DNA of 64,000 nucleotides from Paraburkholderia fungorum (GTDB lineage: Bacteria; Pseudomonadota; Gammaproteobacteria; Burkholderiales; Burkholderiaceae). Position 1 is the stretch's first letter. Every line of letters starts with the position of its first letter. Below are positions 27,214 to 35,291 of this stretch, piece by piece. Made by a program: the position numbers and the translations under genes. The notes beneath the pieces were generated by a model, which was not told where the DNA came from, did no database searches, and saw only the letters and a list, made by a program, of their open reading frames with translations. The DNA lies in the NCBI RefSeq assembly GCF_900099835.1, contig NZ_FNKP01000002.1, positions 2,852,001 through 2,916,000 on the forward strand, read 5' to 3'.

Positions 27214-29165
27214 TGCGGAACCCCGTTCAGTGCCACATTCGTGCTGGCTCCAGCAGGCGTGGAAACCTTCACGTTCAGATTCACATTTACGGGTTGCGGA
27301 CTTGCTGGGTTAGCACGATCCGGGGAGCGGAATTGTGCGCCGCCGCCATCCTTTGCCATCGCAATGAGTTTCGAGAGGTTCGCCATTGACTCAAGGTAGG
27401 GGTCAACAGGTTGCGCTGGCTTACCTTTCGACGTGTCGATAATCTGAAAGTCGTTTTCGTTCAGCTTGTCTTGATCGGGCTTCAGCTTCAAATCGTCGCG
27501 TGCCTTGCTATGCGCCATCAAATATTTGACTTCCTCAGGGCTAAGGCCAAGGTCATAACCGGCATCCTGAAACGGTCGCAAGTAGTTGAGTGTTTCAGGC
27601 TTCGCACCCATCAGCCATGTCCTGTATTTCTTCTCGTCGGCTGAAATATGTGTGTCCCCATCATAGCCAGCCAGACCCTTGCCCATCGTTCCGTAAATTT
27701 TCCGGTATTGAGCAAGCAAACGCGCCCCGGCATCGATGCTCTGGGTAGGATCAAACGGATTTACGCCCATCGTCTTGGCGGTATCCGGCATGAGTTGCAT
27801 CAAGCCCTTTGCATGCGTAACCGGGTTCTCTGCGTTCGGATTGCCACGGCTTTCCACCTGAATCTGTAGAGCCTGCAAACCAGCGGGCAAGGTGTATTTG
27901 TCGCGGGCACGCTTCAGCAACTCCGCATAGGGTCCGCTCTCAGAAGTCGAGGGAGTAACCGGCGTGGGAGCGTTCGGGTCGTACCCGCTCCAGTTGGTAT
28001 CCGGGTGATCGGTTCCAAAATGTTTATCCAGCCAACTACGGGTTGATTCACCCGCCTTGTATGGGTCGGGCAGTGGATTGTTTTTATTGAAGTCCGACAC
28101 CGCTTTAAAGAACGGCAAAATGCCCTTCAAACCATCGTCTAGCTGGTTGAGGTCATCTTTTACTTCAGGCGACTTCGCCAGACCGTCTACCAACTCACCA
28201 AAGGAGGTGCCAATCTTGGTGATAGCGGGCGTGATCGTCATGAACGAACTTTCGATACTGCGGCGGATACGCGTCCACGTGTCGTTCCATTCTTTTAGCT
28301 GATCGGTGGCGGCGTCTTCCGTTTTCTGTGCAATGGCAAACTTCGGGATATCGGACTTGAACTGTCCATATGCCTTGTCGTGGTCTTCATCGCTATAAGA
28401 CGCGGCCAGCCGCAATTGATCCGAATTGAAAAGATCATTCAGGCCGTAGCTTTGCGCCATCGTGTCGAGCGGTTGCCCGTTGGCCTTCCATTCCCGCATC
28501 TTGCCGCCCGCCCACTTGTCGAGATAGGCGGTAAGCTCGGTGGGGTCCATGTTCTGTGCGTCTTGGGGATTCAATCCCGCCAGCGCGAATGCCTTCCATT
28601 TGTCGGGATTCGTTGCGGCATCCCGTACGCGTGCCACATCGGAATCTGACAGACCGAACTTTCGGAACCCGTTATTGAACGCGGGCACAGTCCCCGGCTC
28701 TACGCTCAATTCACGATTGCGCTGGTTGTCTTTCGCTATGTCGGATGCTGCCTTGGCGGCGGCTCCACCAATTGCGAGCGGGATACCCAGCAGACCCAAG
28801 CCCATCTTGCCTACCGACTTGAGCGCGGCCCAACGGCGATTGATTGCCAGCAGGCTCTTATCTGTTTTAGCCAGATTTTTATCAATCTCTTTCGTGTCGT
28901 TCGCAGCGTTATGAATGTTTTTTGCGAACTGAAACGAGAAAGACGAGTTGCCCGTCATCTTGGAACTGGCGGCGGCTCTGGCAAATGCAGCAAACGCAAC
29001 ACCCATTCCGTCCGTTGCTTTCTCTGCCGCTTCAGCAGACTTTGCCGCTCCCTCAAGCGGGTCTACACCTTCCGCCGCTTCCGTACGGAATTTCTCGAAT
29101 TTCTCAACGAAAGCATCGAACTCGCTGCTATCGATGGGGATTTGTACGATAGGCTTATCGGCCAT
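27210..29165 (-). CDS. Tape-measure-like protein with lytic transglycosylase domain
   Basis: A 651-residue protein. Residues 1-170 are Ala-rich and helical with a hydrophobic GLGLLGIPLAIGGAAAKAA segment. A soluble transglycosylase (SLT) domain occupies about residues 415-510: the catalytic Glu438 is in ESRGNPNAENPVTHAKGLMQLMPDTAK, followed by the NPFDPTQSIDAGARLLAQY helix. The C-terminus ends in a Pro/Asn-rich beta-type tail. This layout fits a short tape measure or an injected internal protein that opens peptidoglycan during DNA entry. It could also act as a lysis enzyme, since no endolysin is seen elsewhere. Confidence 0.75.
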   Translation of the reverse strand: MADKPIVQIPIDSSEFDAFVEKFEKFRTEAAEGVDPLEGAAKSAEAAEKATDGMGVAFAAFARAAASSKMTGNSSFSFQFAKNIHNAANDTKEIDKNLAKTDKSLLAINRRWAALKSVGKMGLGLLGIPLAIGGAAAKAASDIAKDNQRNRELSVEPGTVPAFNNGFRKFGLSDSDVARVRDAATNPDKWKAFALAGLNPQDAQNMDPTELTAYLDKWAGGKMREWKANGQPLDTMAQSYGLNDLFNSDQLRLAASYSDEDHDKAYGQFKSDIPKFAIAQKTEDAATDQLKEWNDTWTRIRRSIESSFMTITPAITKIGTSFGELVDGLAKSPEVKDDLNQLDDGLKGILPFFKAVSDFNKNNPLPDPYKAGESTRSWLDKHFGTDHPDTNWSGYDPNAPTPVTPSTSESGPYAELLKRARDKYTLPAGLQALQIQVESRGNPNAENPVTHAKGLMQLMPDTAKTMGVNPFDPTQSIDAGARLLAQYRKIYGTMGKGLAGYDGDTHISADEKKYRTWLMGAKPETLNYLRPFQDAGYDLGLSPEEVKYLMAHSKARDDLKLKPDQDKLNENDFQIIDTSKGKPAQPVDPYLESMANLSKLIAMAKDGGGAQFRSPDRANPASPQPVNVNLNVKVSTPAGASTNVALNGVPQ

Positions 29166-29176
29166 GGTCGGTTCTC

Positions 29177-29192
29177 GATTGCAATCAATTGC
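29177..29192 (+). repeat. Double palindrome copy 6
   Basis: ATTGCAAT-CA-ATTGCA in the 61-bp gap just upstream of the tape-measure-like gene. Confidence 0.75.
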
Positions 29193-29226
29193 AGTAGTAC
29201 TGACGAATTAGGGTGTAGTGATAAAA

Positions 29227-29514
29227 CTAGTGGAGAGTCGATCCGCGCTGTAGTTCGCCCATCGCTTGGGCCTGCTCCATACATTGCGCCTGCAACGCTG
29301 CACACTGCTGAAGCAATTCCTTCAGGCGCGGATCGTTGGGGCGTTCAATCGACAACGTACCCAGACGACAACCCACAAAATGGAGCCACCCGCTCAGGTC
29401 GCACAGTTGATCAAGGGTGATCCCCTCGCCTACCGCCATAAACTTGCCGATCTCGCGCATCCCCTGATCGGTTTCGCGGACAAGTTCAACCATCCTCTGA
29501 TCGTCAGTCGTCAC
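29227..29514 (-). CDS. 95-residue hypothetical protein
   Basis: A helical protein with two Cys in the C-terminal third and a coiled-coil-like segment (LKELLQQCAALQAQCMEQAQAM). It starts inside the end of the upstream gene (11-bp overlap). No family recognised. Position between small operon genes and the tail-like gene suggests a morphogenesis role; this is inference. Confidence 0.55.
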   Translation of the reverse strand: MTTDDQRMVELVRETDQGMREIGKFMAVGEGITLDQLCDLSGWLHFVGCRLGTLSIERPNDPRLKELLQQCAALQAQCMEQAQAMGELQRGSTLH

Positions 29515-29998
29515 GATTCACCCCGGCGCTGTAGTTTTTTCTCAGAAAATTGTGGTGGCGGCTGCGGTGTCGTGCGTCAGGGCTACCCGATGAACCTTGG
29601 CCCGCAACGGGCGTGGCGTTTTTGGTTGCTTCCTGTATCTGCTTTTCACGCTTATGCTGCAATTCGTTTTTCATTGCGGCCATGCCATCCACTACAGGCT
29701 TGGTAGTCTTGTGCTTGGCAATGTACTGTTCAATCCGCGCGTTGAGGTCGTCGGATTCGGGCATCAACACCAGCAACATGCCAAGACGCTCTCCGAGAAG
29801 TACGTCCGCATTAGCCAATGCCACCTGCACCCGAAACTTCATGTCCTCGTAGGTTCTTTGTTCGAGGCTCGGGGGGGCGTCTGGTTCTGGTTCTTTCACG
29901 CCGTCGAGAGTCGCCGCCGCATCCAGAATCTGTTCCTTCAGGCGCTCGTAGGCCAGCTTGTTATTGGTGAGGCAAAGGTGTTGCAAGGCGCGTGTCAT
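29504..29998 (-). CDS. 164-residue hypothetical protein
   Basis: A helical protein with charged segments (RLKEQILDAAATLDGVKEPEPDAPPSLEQRTYEDMKFRVQVALANADVLLGERL) and a basic, probably disordered C-terminus (KREKQIQEATKN, then HRSRHHNFLRK). It is joined by an ATGA overlap to the upstream 56-residue gene and overlaps the next one. No family recognised. Confidence 0.55.
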   Translation of the reverse strand: MTRALQHLCLTNNKLAYERLKEQILDAAATLDGVKEPEPDAPPSLEQRTYEDMKFRVQVALANADVLLGERLGMLLVLMPESDDLNARIEQYIAKHKTTKPVVDGMAAMKNELQHKREKQIQEATKNATPVAGQGSSGSPDARHRSRHHNFLRKNYSAGVNRDD

Positions 29999-30165
29999 TT
30001 CCGCTTCCCCTTCAGTGCGTCGGCGCGTGCTTCGTTCAATTCCTGCTGGTGAGTTTTCTTCTGCTGCTCTGGCTTGCCCGCTGCCCGCCGTTGAATACCC
30101 GCGAACAAATCATGTTCACGCGCCAATCGGCGGCGCTTGTCGTAAGGGTGTTCAAAGTCGGCCAT
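29995..30165 (-). CDS. 56-residue basic hypothetical protein
   Basis: ATG at 30165 with AGGAG seven bases upstream; the stop overlaps the next start (ATGA). The product is very polar and charged (EHPYDKRRRLAREHDLFAGIQRRAAGKPEQQKKTHQQ in outline) and helical. The overlap and the ribosome site make it a convincing gene. Function unknown. Confidence 0.6.
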   Translation of the reverse strand: MADFEHPYDKRRRLAREHDLFAGIQRRAAGKPEQQKKTHQQELNEARADALKGKRK

Positions 30166-30183
30166 GGCAATCTCCTGATCGAT

Positions 30184-30702
30184 CTATCGGGCGGGCTGGG
30201 CTTCGTCTTGGATAACGATAGGGCCGCGCCAGCCGTGGTTAATCTTGAATTCATTCATCCAAGACGACATTGAACCCGCGTATTCGGTGACGACACGGCC
30301 TGTCTGATCCTTGTACTTGTACGGGGCCAGCGTGCCCTCCCTCGCGGGCTTCTCCATCGCTTCCGCCACAACCGTGCGTTGAATGTCGCGGAAAAGATCG
30401 GGAGCCAACTTATCGAGGCGGGCCATGGGCTGATACGAGGTGCAATGCGGCATCAGCTTCGCCGTCAAGCGGGCTTCGTATGTTGTCGGCGTCTCTCCGG
30501 CTTGCGGAACATCCACCGCCGTTTTCGTTACCTGCAAGACGCGATCAAGGCGGGTGCGTACCTGCTGATAGGGGCCATCCATTCTCAGCGCCAACGGCTC
30601 CGAACTCGGGTTCATGCCGGGGAGGTCTTTGTGTCCCGGGTGATCCCGTACAACCTCCATGGCGCTGCTTTCTTCGTAGGGCAAATCCCATGGGCGTGCC
30701 AT
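30184..30702 (-). CDS. Hypothetical protein with DQTGR module
   Basis: A 172-residue protein whose ATG overlaps the upstream stop (TGATG). Near its C-terminus is the block KDQTGRVVTEYAGSMSSWMNEF. The gene just upstream has KHRDQTGREITEYRAEPGASMRQWM at a comparable place, so the two adjacent genes share a module and look like diverged relatives. No enzyme motif and no membrane segment are visible. The function is unknown. Confidence 0.6.
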   Translation of the reverse strand: MARPWDLPYEESSAMEVVRDHPGHKDLPGMNPSSEPLALRMDGPYQQVRTRLDRVLQVTKTAVDVPQAGETPTTYEARLTAKLMPHCTSYQPMARLDKLAPDLFRDIQRTVVAEAMEKPAREGTLAPYKYKDQTGRVVTEYAGSMSSWMNEFKINHGWRGPIVIQDEAQPAR

Positions 30703-31121
30703 CACACACCCCGCATGCGGTTAGCAACCGCCGCCAGATATTCATTTTTCAAGCGTTCTCCGCGCTGGAGAAATGCGCGTTGCGATTCGCCGTTAGGATT
30801 GAACACCGCAAGCTGTTTGAAGCCGGGGAGCATCCACTGGCCCATCCACTGACGCATTGATGCCCCCGGTTCTGCGCGGTATTCGGTGATTTCCCGGCCC
30901 GTCTGATCGCGGTGTTTCACGGCCTTAATCTGCGGTTGTGCTGCGTCGGCGCGGTAGTGGCTCATGTCTACTTTCCTTCCCTGCATTTCGGCGCTGGCGG
31001 CGTACCCAAAGCGGGCAATCTGTTCAGCGTCCAATCGTGCGGTTTGCTGGCGCGAAAATTCAGCCAGTTCGTTAGCGCTCATGGAGTTGAGTCTGGCAAC
31101 AAGTCGTTCTGCGTCTGTCAT
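30702..31121 (-). CDS. Hypothetical protein with DQTGR module
   Basis: A 139-residue protein. The N-terminus is helical (DAERLVARLNSMSANELAEFSRQQTARLDAEQIARFGYAA in outline). The middle carries RDQTGREITEYRAEPG, shared with the following gene. The C-terminus is basic with an NPNGESQRAFLQRGERLKNEY helix. It is joined to the next gene by a one-base overlap. Function unknown. Confidence 0.6.
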   Translation of the reverse strand: MTDAERLVARLNSMSANELAEFSRQQTARLDAEQIARFGYAASAEMQGRKVDMSHYRADAAQPQIKAVKHRDQTGREITEYRAEPGASMRQWMGQWMLPGFKQLAVFNPNGESQRAFLQRGERLKNEYLAAVANRMRGV

Positions 31122-31142
31122 GACTGGCTCCCACCTTGTTTA

Positions 31143-31406
31143 TCAATGAAGTTGTCCGTTCGCCGCGCCAGACTCACCCAATAAAAGGAGAAACCCCATT
31201 ACCTGTGACTCGTCTCCACGCGTTTCATGAAATTCTGATCGGCATTCCAACGCATCCCACTTAACCGTAACCGTATGGTCTGGATCCATTGCATCGCGGA
31301 AAATAACTATGTGGGAGTTGCCGCCACCTAGATTTCTAGTACGCACGTGCATCCAGTCCATATCAGCAAGTTGTGCCGCATCTACGTCGATGGTTTGCAT
31401 TGTCAT
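31143..31406 (-). CDS. 87-residue hypothetical protein
   Basis: ATG at 31406 behind GGAG. Mixed alpha/beta composition with a Gly-Gly-Gly turn (RTRNLGGGNSHIVIFRDAMDPDHTVTVKWDALECR in outline). No family recognised. It lies 12 bp after the upstream gene in the same leftward transcript. Confidence 0.5.
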   Translation of the reverse strand: MTMQTIDVDAAQLADMDWMHVRTRNLGGGNSHIVIFRDAMDPDHTVTVKWDALECRSEFHETRGDESQVMGFLLLLGESGAANGQLH

Positions 31407-31418
31407 GACTGTCTCCGG

Positions 31419-31661
31419 TTACTTGGTGTTGGATGCTTCCGCCCCATCGGGAGCGTAAAGAATTTCCAAGACCCGCCGAATGTGTAGACGCGCATCAGTC
31501 AGGGCAGTCAGGGCTTCCCGCTTGCGTAAAGCATCGGCACACATAAAGGAATTGACGGGCAAGGTGTCGTCGTGGTGTTTGATTGCTTCATCAATCAATC
31601 TTTGCGCTTCGATAAGTCCCAGCGGCAAGCGATATTGAATACCGGCATCTTGGTTGCTCAT
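31419..31661 (-). CDS. 80-residue hypothetical protein
   Basis: A helical protein (GLIEAQRLIDEAIKHHDDT, then ADALRKREALTALTDARLHIRRVLEILY). The ATG follows GGAG in the short gap after the upstream gene. Similar compact helical proteins occur in phage early regions. Function unknown. Confidence 0.5.
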   Translation of the reverse strand: MSNQDAGIQYRLPLGLIEAQRLIDEAIKHHDDTLPVNSFMCADALRKREALTALTDARLHIRRVLEILYAPDGAEASNTK

Positions 31662-31671
31662 GACTGGCTCC

Positions 31672-31998
31672 TTACTCTGCTGCCTTGGGTGCTTCAGGGT
31701 TCAGAGACTGGTTCAGCAGTTGGACCAATAGGCCAAAAGCGGTGCCTAGCGATGCTTCTGCATTGAGTAGCATGGCCGTGGGAGTACCGGGCAGATGGTA
31801 ATGAACCATCGCATTTACTTTACGGATTGCGTCTCTCGCTTCCTTTGCATCGGAAATGATCTGGATAAGGGTCGTTTCGAATTGATCCTTTTCCTTCTGC
31901 CGTAGCATCCCGGTCATCGCTGCCCTGTGCTTCTCTCTAATGCGGTTTTCTAGTTCCTCATGCCTTTCCTGCTCCGTCATCTTGTCTTGCTCGCTCAT
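31672..31998 (-). CDS. 108-residue helical hypothetical protein
   Basis: Strongly helical: a charged N-terminal half (EQERHEELENRIREKHRAAMTGMLRQKEKDQFE in outline) and a less polar C-terminal helix (NAEASLGTAFGLLVQLLNQSL). It may oligomerise through the N-terminal coiled coil. It follows the helix-turn-helix gene by 10 bp. Function unknown. Confidence 0.5.
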   Translation of the reverse strand: MSEQDKMTEQERHEELENRIREKHRAAMTGMLRQKEKDQFETTLIQIISDAKEARDAIRKVNAMVHYHLPGTPTAMLLNAEASLGTAFGLLVQLLNQSLNPEAPKAAE

Positions 31999-32008
31999 GA
32001 TGTTCTCC

Positions 32009-32236
32009 TCACTTGCAACGATAGGTGCGGGCGTCTACGCCCTTTTTGACTGCCTCGGTGTAGCGCTTCGAGAAAATCACATCGGAAGCAATCCACCTGT
32101 ACCACGTAGGTTTGCTGGGGCATTCGGGGCGGCTTGCCAGAATGCTCTCCAGCGACTTGCCCGCCGCGATTTCCTCAAGGATTGAATCAACCAGTGCGGT
32201 AGGAAAGTGGCTGCGAGTCGGCGGGTCGATATCCAT
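32009..32236 (-). CDS. Small helix-turn-helix protein, terminase-small-like
   Basis: Seventy-five residues: VDSILEEIAAGKSLESILASRPECPSKPTWYRWIASDVIFSKRYTEAVK. This is the helix-turn-helix seen in small terminase-like and phage regulatory proteins (GKSL, then a P-S-x-x-T-x-Y-R-W recognition helix). The element has a better small terminase at 25009-25572, so this one is more likely a regulator or a second DNA-recognition protein. It starts the block of small leftward genes. Confidence 0.6.
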   Translation of the reverse strand: MDIDPPTRSHFPTALVDSILEEIAAGKSLESILASRPECPSKPTWYRWIASDVIFSKRYTEAVKKGVDARTYRCK

Positions 32237-32411
32237 TTCGGTGGGTCCATGTAACGATCGTTACACCCATAGTCTCAAAACGGACTGCTAACGAGGAAGG
32301 GAAAATTGCTATTACTACTCAAAATCTTGTCAAATGCGCGCGGGGAGTTTGCTAAATGTTTAGCTGGAGCGGGAGGGGTCGGCGGGAGGTCGGAGAGGGA
32401 GCGGCCCTAGT

Positions 32412-32432
32412 CTGCAATTGCAATTGATTGCA
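32412..32432 (+). repeat. Double palindrome copy 7
   Basis: TGCA-ATTGCAAT-TG-ATTGCAT in the 220-bp gap between the helix-turn-helix gene (start at 32236) and the end of the 49-residue gene; no gene is seen in this gap. Confidence 0.75.
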
Positions 32433-32456
32433 TAAAAGGGCCGGATCGATAAATGG

Positions 32457-32606
32457 TTACAGGAATTCTTCGCAAATAGCGTATTGACGCTGAAAGGTGC
32501 CGGTTTCTGTGCATTCTTCGGGGTTTTCTGGCCTCAATTCTTCTATCGGCTCCAGCGGCTGGCGGTAGTCCGTCCTGATCGGAAACGGGATAACGGTGGC
32601 ATTCAT
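32457..32606 (-). CDS. 49-residue hypothetical protein
   Basis: ATG at 32606 behind AAGGGAA, 10 bp after the replication gene. The product is acidic and Pro/Glu-rich (RQPLEPIEELRPENPEECTET). It is too short for a family call, but its position and ribosome site support it. Confidence 0.45.
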   Translation of the reverse strand: MNATVIPFPIRTDYRQPLEPIEELRPENPEECTETGTFQRQYAICEEFL

Positions 32607-32616
32607 GATGGTTCCC

Positions 32617-33819
32617 TTACTTGGTTTTAAGAGCCGCCGATTTCAACATCGCCATCACGGCGTGCTGCTTCGCAAGATCCGTTTCCGGGACGTGTACGGG
32701 CTTCGTCGGTGCCGGGGTATGCACTGATATTGCCGTGGGCCCGGGAGCCTGCTGGGGGGCCGGATTCGCGGCCAGTTCCGCACGTTTCGCCAAAATCAGG
32801 TTGATCAACACGTTGATATGTCTGTTCGTGCCGATGATCATCACATCGGGGTAGGGCTTGTAGGTGCCATCAAGGCGCTTCGCGTAGTTGTGCCACGCAG
32901 AATCCTTCAATAGCGCGGCCAACGCCTTCAATGGGTCAAGGTCGGCACGCAGCAACTTATCCCCAAAGTTCCTTAGCTTCCCTCGCTTTGCATCGTCTAG
33001 GGCAATGTGGCTATTGGTCCCTTTCTTCCAGACCGCCTCAAGTTGATCAACGTAATCAGCCGACAATTTCCCCAATTTGTTCCAAGGTGATTTTCCCGGT
33101 GTGGGGTTAGGGGTGGTTTTCGGGTCTGGGTCTTTGCTTTCCTTGGCTTCGCCTTGGCCAAGGGTGTGGGGTACGGGTTTTGGAGTCAGCGAAGCGGCTC
33201 CCAAAGTCTTTACGTCTTGGGTACTTCCTTGGGTACTTCCTGACGTAGCTAGGTTGCTGGCAACCGGGTCTAGGTTGCTGGCAACCCCCCCTTGGTTGCT
33301 GGCAACCGGGTTAGGCTGTTTGGCGCTGGGTGAAGTGGGGTTGCTGGCAACCCCCTTTTGTCCACCTCGCAGCTTGTAACCTGCCACGTCGAAACAGAGG
33401 CGGTAATGATAGGTGTCCCAGTTGCCGAACTCATGGGACTCTTTCACGACTGCCCCACTCGCCACCAGCGCCTTGATACCGGTCTTTACTTCCTGTTCTG
33501 AATACCCAAGCTGCTTGACCCAGAATTGGCGGGAGCGGGCAACCCAGAAATGGCCGTTGATCTGCTTGGTAGCTCGGCAATGGCCTTGCTCGTCTGGCTC
33601 CAGCCAGTAGCGAAGATCGCCCAGCATGTCCCGGGCACACAGATTGCCCCCGACCAAGGCGCGGTCACTGACGATAAAACCGCGTTTTTCGGATTGGGCT
33701 AGGCCCGGGATTTTTCGGGGAGTTTTGCGCGGCTTGTACAGCGGGGCAATCGCTGTGGAGGCCATACCAGCGTTGGCGCACATCGCCCCGGCAAGGTAGT
33801 GCTGTTCGGCATGGTTCAT
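32617..33819 (-). CDS. Phage-type replication protein with internal iterons
   Basis: A 400-residue protein. Residues about 90-150 form a winged helix (FWVARSRQFWVKQLGYSEQEVKTGIKALVASGAVVKES) of the kind found in phage O-type and plasmid initiators. Residues 160-210 are a low-complexity linker with four VASN copies, encoded by the iterons. A helical C-terminal domain follows. I choose the ATG at 33819 because GGGA lies six bases before it. It probably binds its own iterons and loads a host helicase; no helicase or primase motif is visible in the protein itself. Confidence 0.7.
   Translation of the reverse strand: MNHAEQHYLAGAMCANAGMASTAIAPLYKPRKTPRKIPGLAQSEKRGFIVSDRALVGGNLCARDMLGDLRYWLEPDEQGHCRATKQINGHFWVARSRQFWVKQLGYSEQEVKTGIKALVASGAVVKESHEFGNWDTYHYRLCFDVAGYKLRGGQKGVASNPTSPSAKQPNPVASNQGGVASNLDPVASNLATSGSTQGSTQDVKTLGAASLTPKPVPHTLGQGEAKESKDPDPKTTPNPTPGKSPWNKLGKLSADYVDQLEAVWKKGTNSHIALDDAKRGKLRNFGDKLLRADLDPLKALAALLKDSAWHNYAKRLDGTYKPYPDVMIIGTNRHINVLINLILAKRAELAANPAPQQAPGPTAISVHTPAPTKPVHVPETDLAKQHAVMAMLKSAALKTK
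33252..33352. repeat. Four palindromic iterons inside the replication gene (candidate origin)
   Basis: GGTTGC-TG-GCAACC occurs at 33252-33265, 33273-33286, 33294-33307 and 33339-33352. The first three start exactly 21 bp apart, two helical turns, so bound proteins would lie on one face of the DNA. The lambda origin likewise lies within gene O. A nearby tandem GGGTACTTCCTT pair (33220-33240) may belong to it. Confidence 0.75.
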
Positions 33820-33877
33820 GATCATTCCCATACTTAAAGTTAATAATCCGCACAGGATTCGCCCTATAATGTATGGG

Positions 33878-33976
33878 CTTGTCCCGGGTTACTTGTCCTA
33901 ACGTGGGCTTGCGTCAAAGGTGCGTCTCTCTTGGTAGATGAACGCTTTCGAACCCGGTCACGCGCCGGGTTTTTTT
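33878..33976 (+). ncRNA. Candidate small RNA divergent from the replication gene
   Basis: A perfect -10 box TATAAT (33866-33871, weak -35) is followed about 80 bases later by a perfect terminator, AACCCGG (33951-33957) and CCGGGTT (33965-33971) plus seven T. The same AACCCGG can also pair with CCGGGTT at 33885-33891 near the 5' end, so two structures exclude each other. No open frame is seen in it. It lies upstream of the replication gene on the other strand, so it would be antisense to any long leader of that gene, a layout used for copy control in plasmids. Confidence 0.5.
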
Positions 33977-33980
33977 ATGC

Positions 33981-34169
33981 CTATGCAGGCTCCATCAGTT
34001 CCGGCTGGCGAGCGTAGTACTCACGCAGCGCATTCCGCAGAATCTCCGACTTGGTAACGCTGCGCTTCTCTGCCAGCAGTTCCATGGGCCGAACGATGGC
34101 TTCAGGAATGCGGAAGTTTTCGCGGATATAGCGGGGCTTCGCGTCTTGGGTTTTCTCGTTCGTTGCCAT
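33981..34169 (-). CDS. Ribbon-helix-helix regulator
   Basis: Sixty-two residues from the ATG at 34169, with GGAG seven bases upstream; the frame open to 34349 lacks similarity. The C-terminal part KPRYIRENFRIPEAIVRPMELLAEKRSVTKSEILRNALREYY follows the beta-strand plus two-helix pattern of CopG/Arc-type repressors. It sits just upstream of the replication gene and ends next to the small-RNA terminator, so it is a good candidate for controlling replication. Confidence 0.72.
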   Translation of the reverse strand: MATNEKTQDAKPRYIRENFRIPEAIVRPMELLAEKRSVTKSEILRNALREYYARQPELMEPA

Positions 34170-34535
34170 TTCGTTCTCCGGTTGGTGAGTGCGTATGTAC
34201 AGAGTACGTGTGACTTCGGGGTCAGAAAATGCCGTCATAATTAAAATCGCTGCAACCCCTTCTGGCATTGGGTTTCGAGCCGGTAAATGATTACATGCTG
34301 CGATGCACCATCTGTTAGCGCAACGCCCCTTCTCGTCAATCCAGTGCAACTGATTGCCGCGCCGTTTTTCCCCTCGCTCCGCTGCTTATTCCGCGCATAT
34401 GCTTTTTTTCGTGCGGTTTACCACTTTTCTGTCTAGTTGCCCCACTTGTTTACCCGCGTTCTTTCCGACACTATCGGGTCTCGTTGCTGCTAAACGTTTA
34501 GCCGAACAACAGTTACCCCCTGAATGGAGTCAGAC
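34170..34535. promoter_or_regulatory. Divergent intergenic region in the element
   Basis: About 366 bp between the ribbon-helix-helix gene and the rightward gene at 34536. No supported gene. It must carry the promoters of the leftward block and of the rightward gene. A degenerate half of the double palindrome (GTGCAACTGATTGC, near 34344) is seen. No other clear operator. Confidence 0.4.
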
Positions 34536-35291
34536 ATGAACGCCCAAACTACCGCCGTAGAAGTCGTTACCACCTCCCCGGTCATCGCCAAGTACGAAAC
34601 CATGACCCCGCGCGCCCTAATGAAAGCTGCTCACAAAGCGGCTGAAAATTGGACGCAATCCAGCTATGACCTCGGCGCGGTGCTGTCGCGTATCAAGACG
34701 CGCATTGATGGCGAGAAAGATAAGAATTTCGGTTATGACTCGTTTGGGGCGTTTGTAGACAAGGAACTCAAGATCAAGGTGGCGCAAGCGAACAATTTTG
34801 TTTATGTGTTTCGCACGCTGGAGAAGAAAGGTATTCCCTATGAGAAGGTGGGCAAGGTGTCCTTCTCAGTCCTGCGTGCTGCGGTGGACGCCTTGACCAT
34901 TGAGAATATGGATGAAGTGGTGCCGCAACTTGAAACCTCCACTTACAAGGATGCAGTGGAGAATTTCAAGGTGGTGAAGGATCAAGCCAAGGCAGACGCG
35001 GGCAAAAAAAGCGCCGCCGCCAAAAAGGCCAAGGCCACGCCCGCCGCTGACGATGCTCAAGACGTGACTTTCACTGAAACCACCGCCTCTGGCCCCGGTT
35101 ACTCGCAGTCCAATATTGATGCTTGGGCGGAACAGGTGACGGTGCCGGAACTGGCCGCAATGTTCAACGCGCTGAACGTCAACAAGTTGATCGCGGCGTT
35201 TAACGCCAGTGGCAAAAAGGAATACAAGCTGGTGAAGTTGGGCACACCCGGCCCCAAGAAGGGCTCCACCAAGACGGTCGCCGCTGCCTGA
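34536..35291 (+). CDS. Hypothetical DNA-associated phage protein
   Basis: A 251-residue protein from the ATG at 34536 with GGAG six bases upstream. Residues 25-100 (AHKAAENWTQSSYDLGAVLSRIKTR, then YDSFGAFVDKELKIKVAQANNFVYVFRTLEK) resemble the helical domain of phage DUF3102-type proteins. A Lys/Ala-rich linker (KKSAAAKKAKATPAA) and a short C-terminal domain follow. A role in DNA binding or partition is possible but not shown. It stands alone beside attR and its stop codon touches copy 8 of the double palindrome. Confidence 0.5.
   Translation: MNAQTTAVEVVTTSPVIAKYETMTPRALMKAAHKAAENWTQSSYDLGAVLSRIKTRIDGEKDKNFGYDSFGAFVDKELKIKVAQANNFVYVFRTLEKKGIPYEKVGKVSFSVLRAAVDALTIENMDEVVPQLETSTYKDAVENFKVVKDQAKADAGKKSAAAKKAKATPAADDAQDVTFTETTASGPGYSQSNIDAWAEQVTVPELAAMFNALNVNKLIAAFNASGKKEYKLVKLGTPGPKKGSTKTVAAA

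Noticed and set aside
33252..33352. CRISPR-like repeats
   Set aside because: The repeats are 14-bp palindromes with spacers of 7 to 31 bp inside an open frame; no cas genes are near. They fit iterons.
33885..33971. tRNA-like stretch with TTCGAACCC in the element
   Set aside because: It contains a T-loop-like sequence, but no T stem, anticodon arm or 7-bp acceptor stem can be formed. The pairing fits a terminator with an alternative hairpin better.
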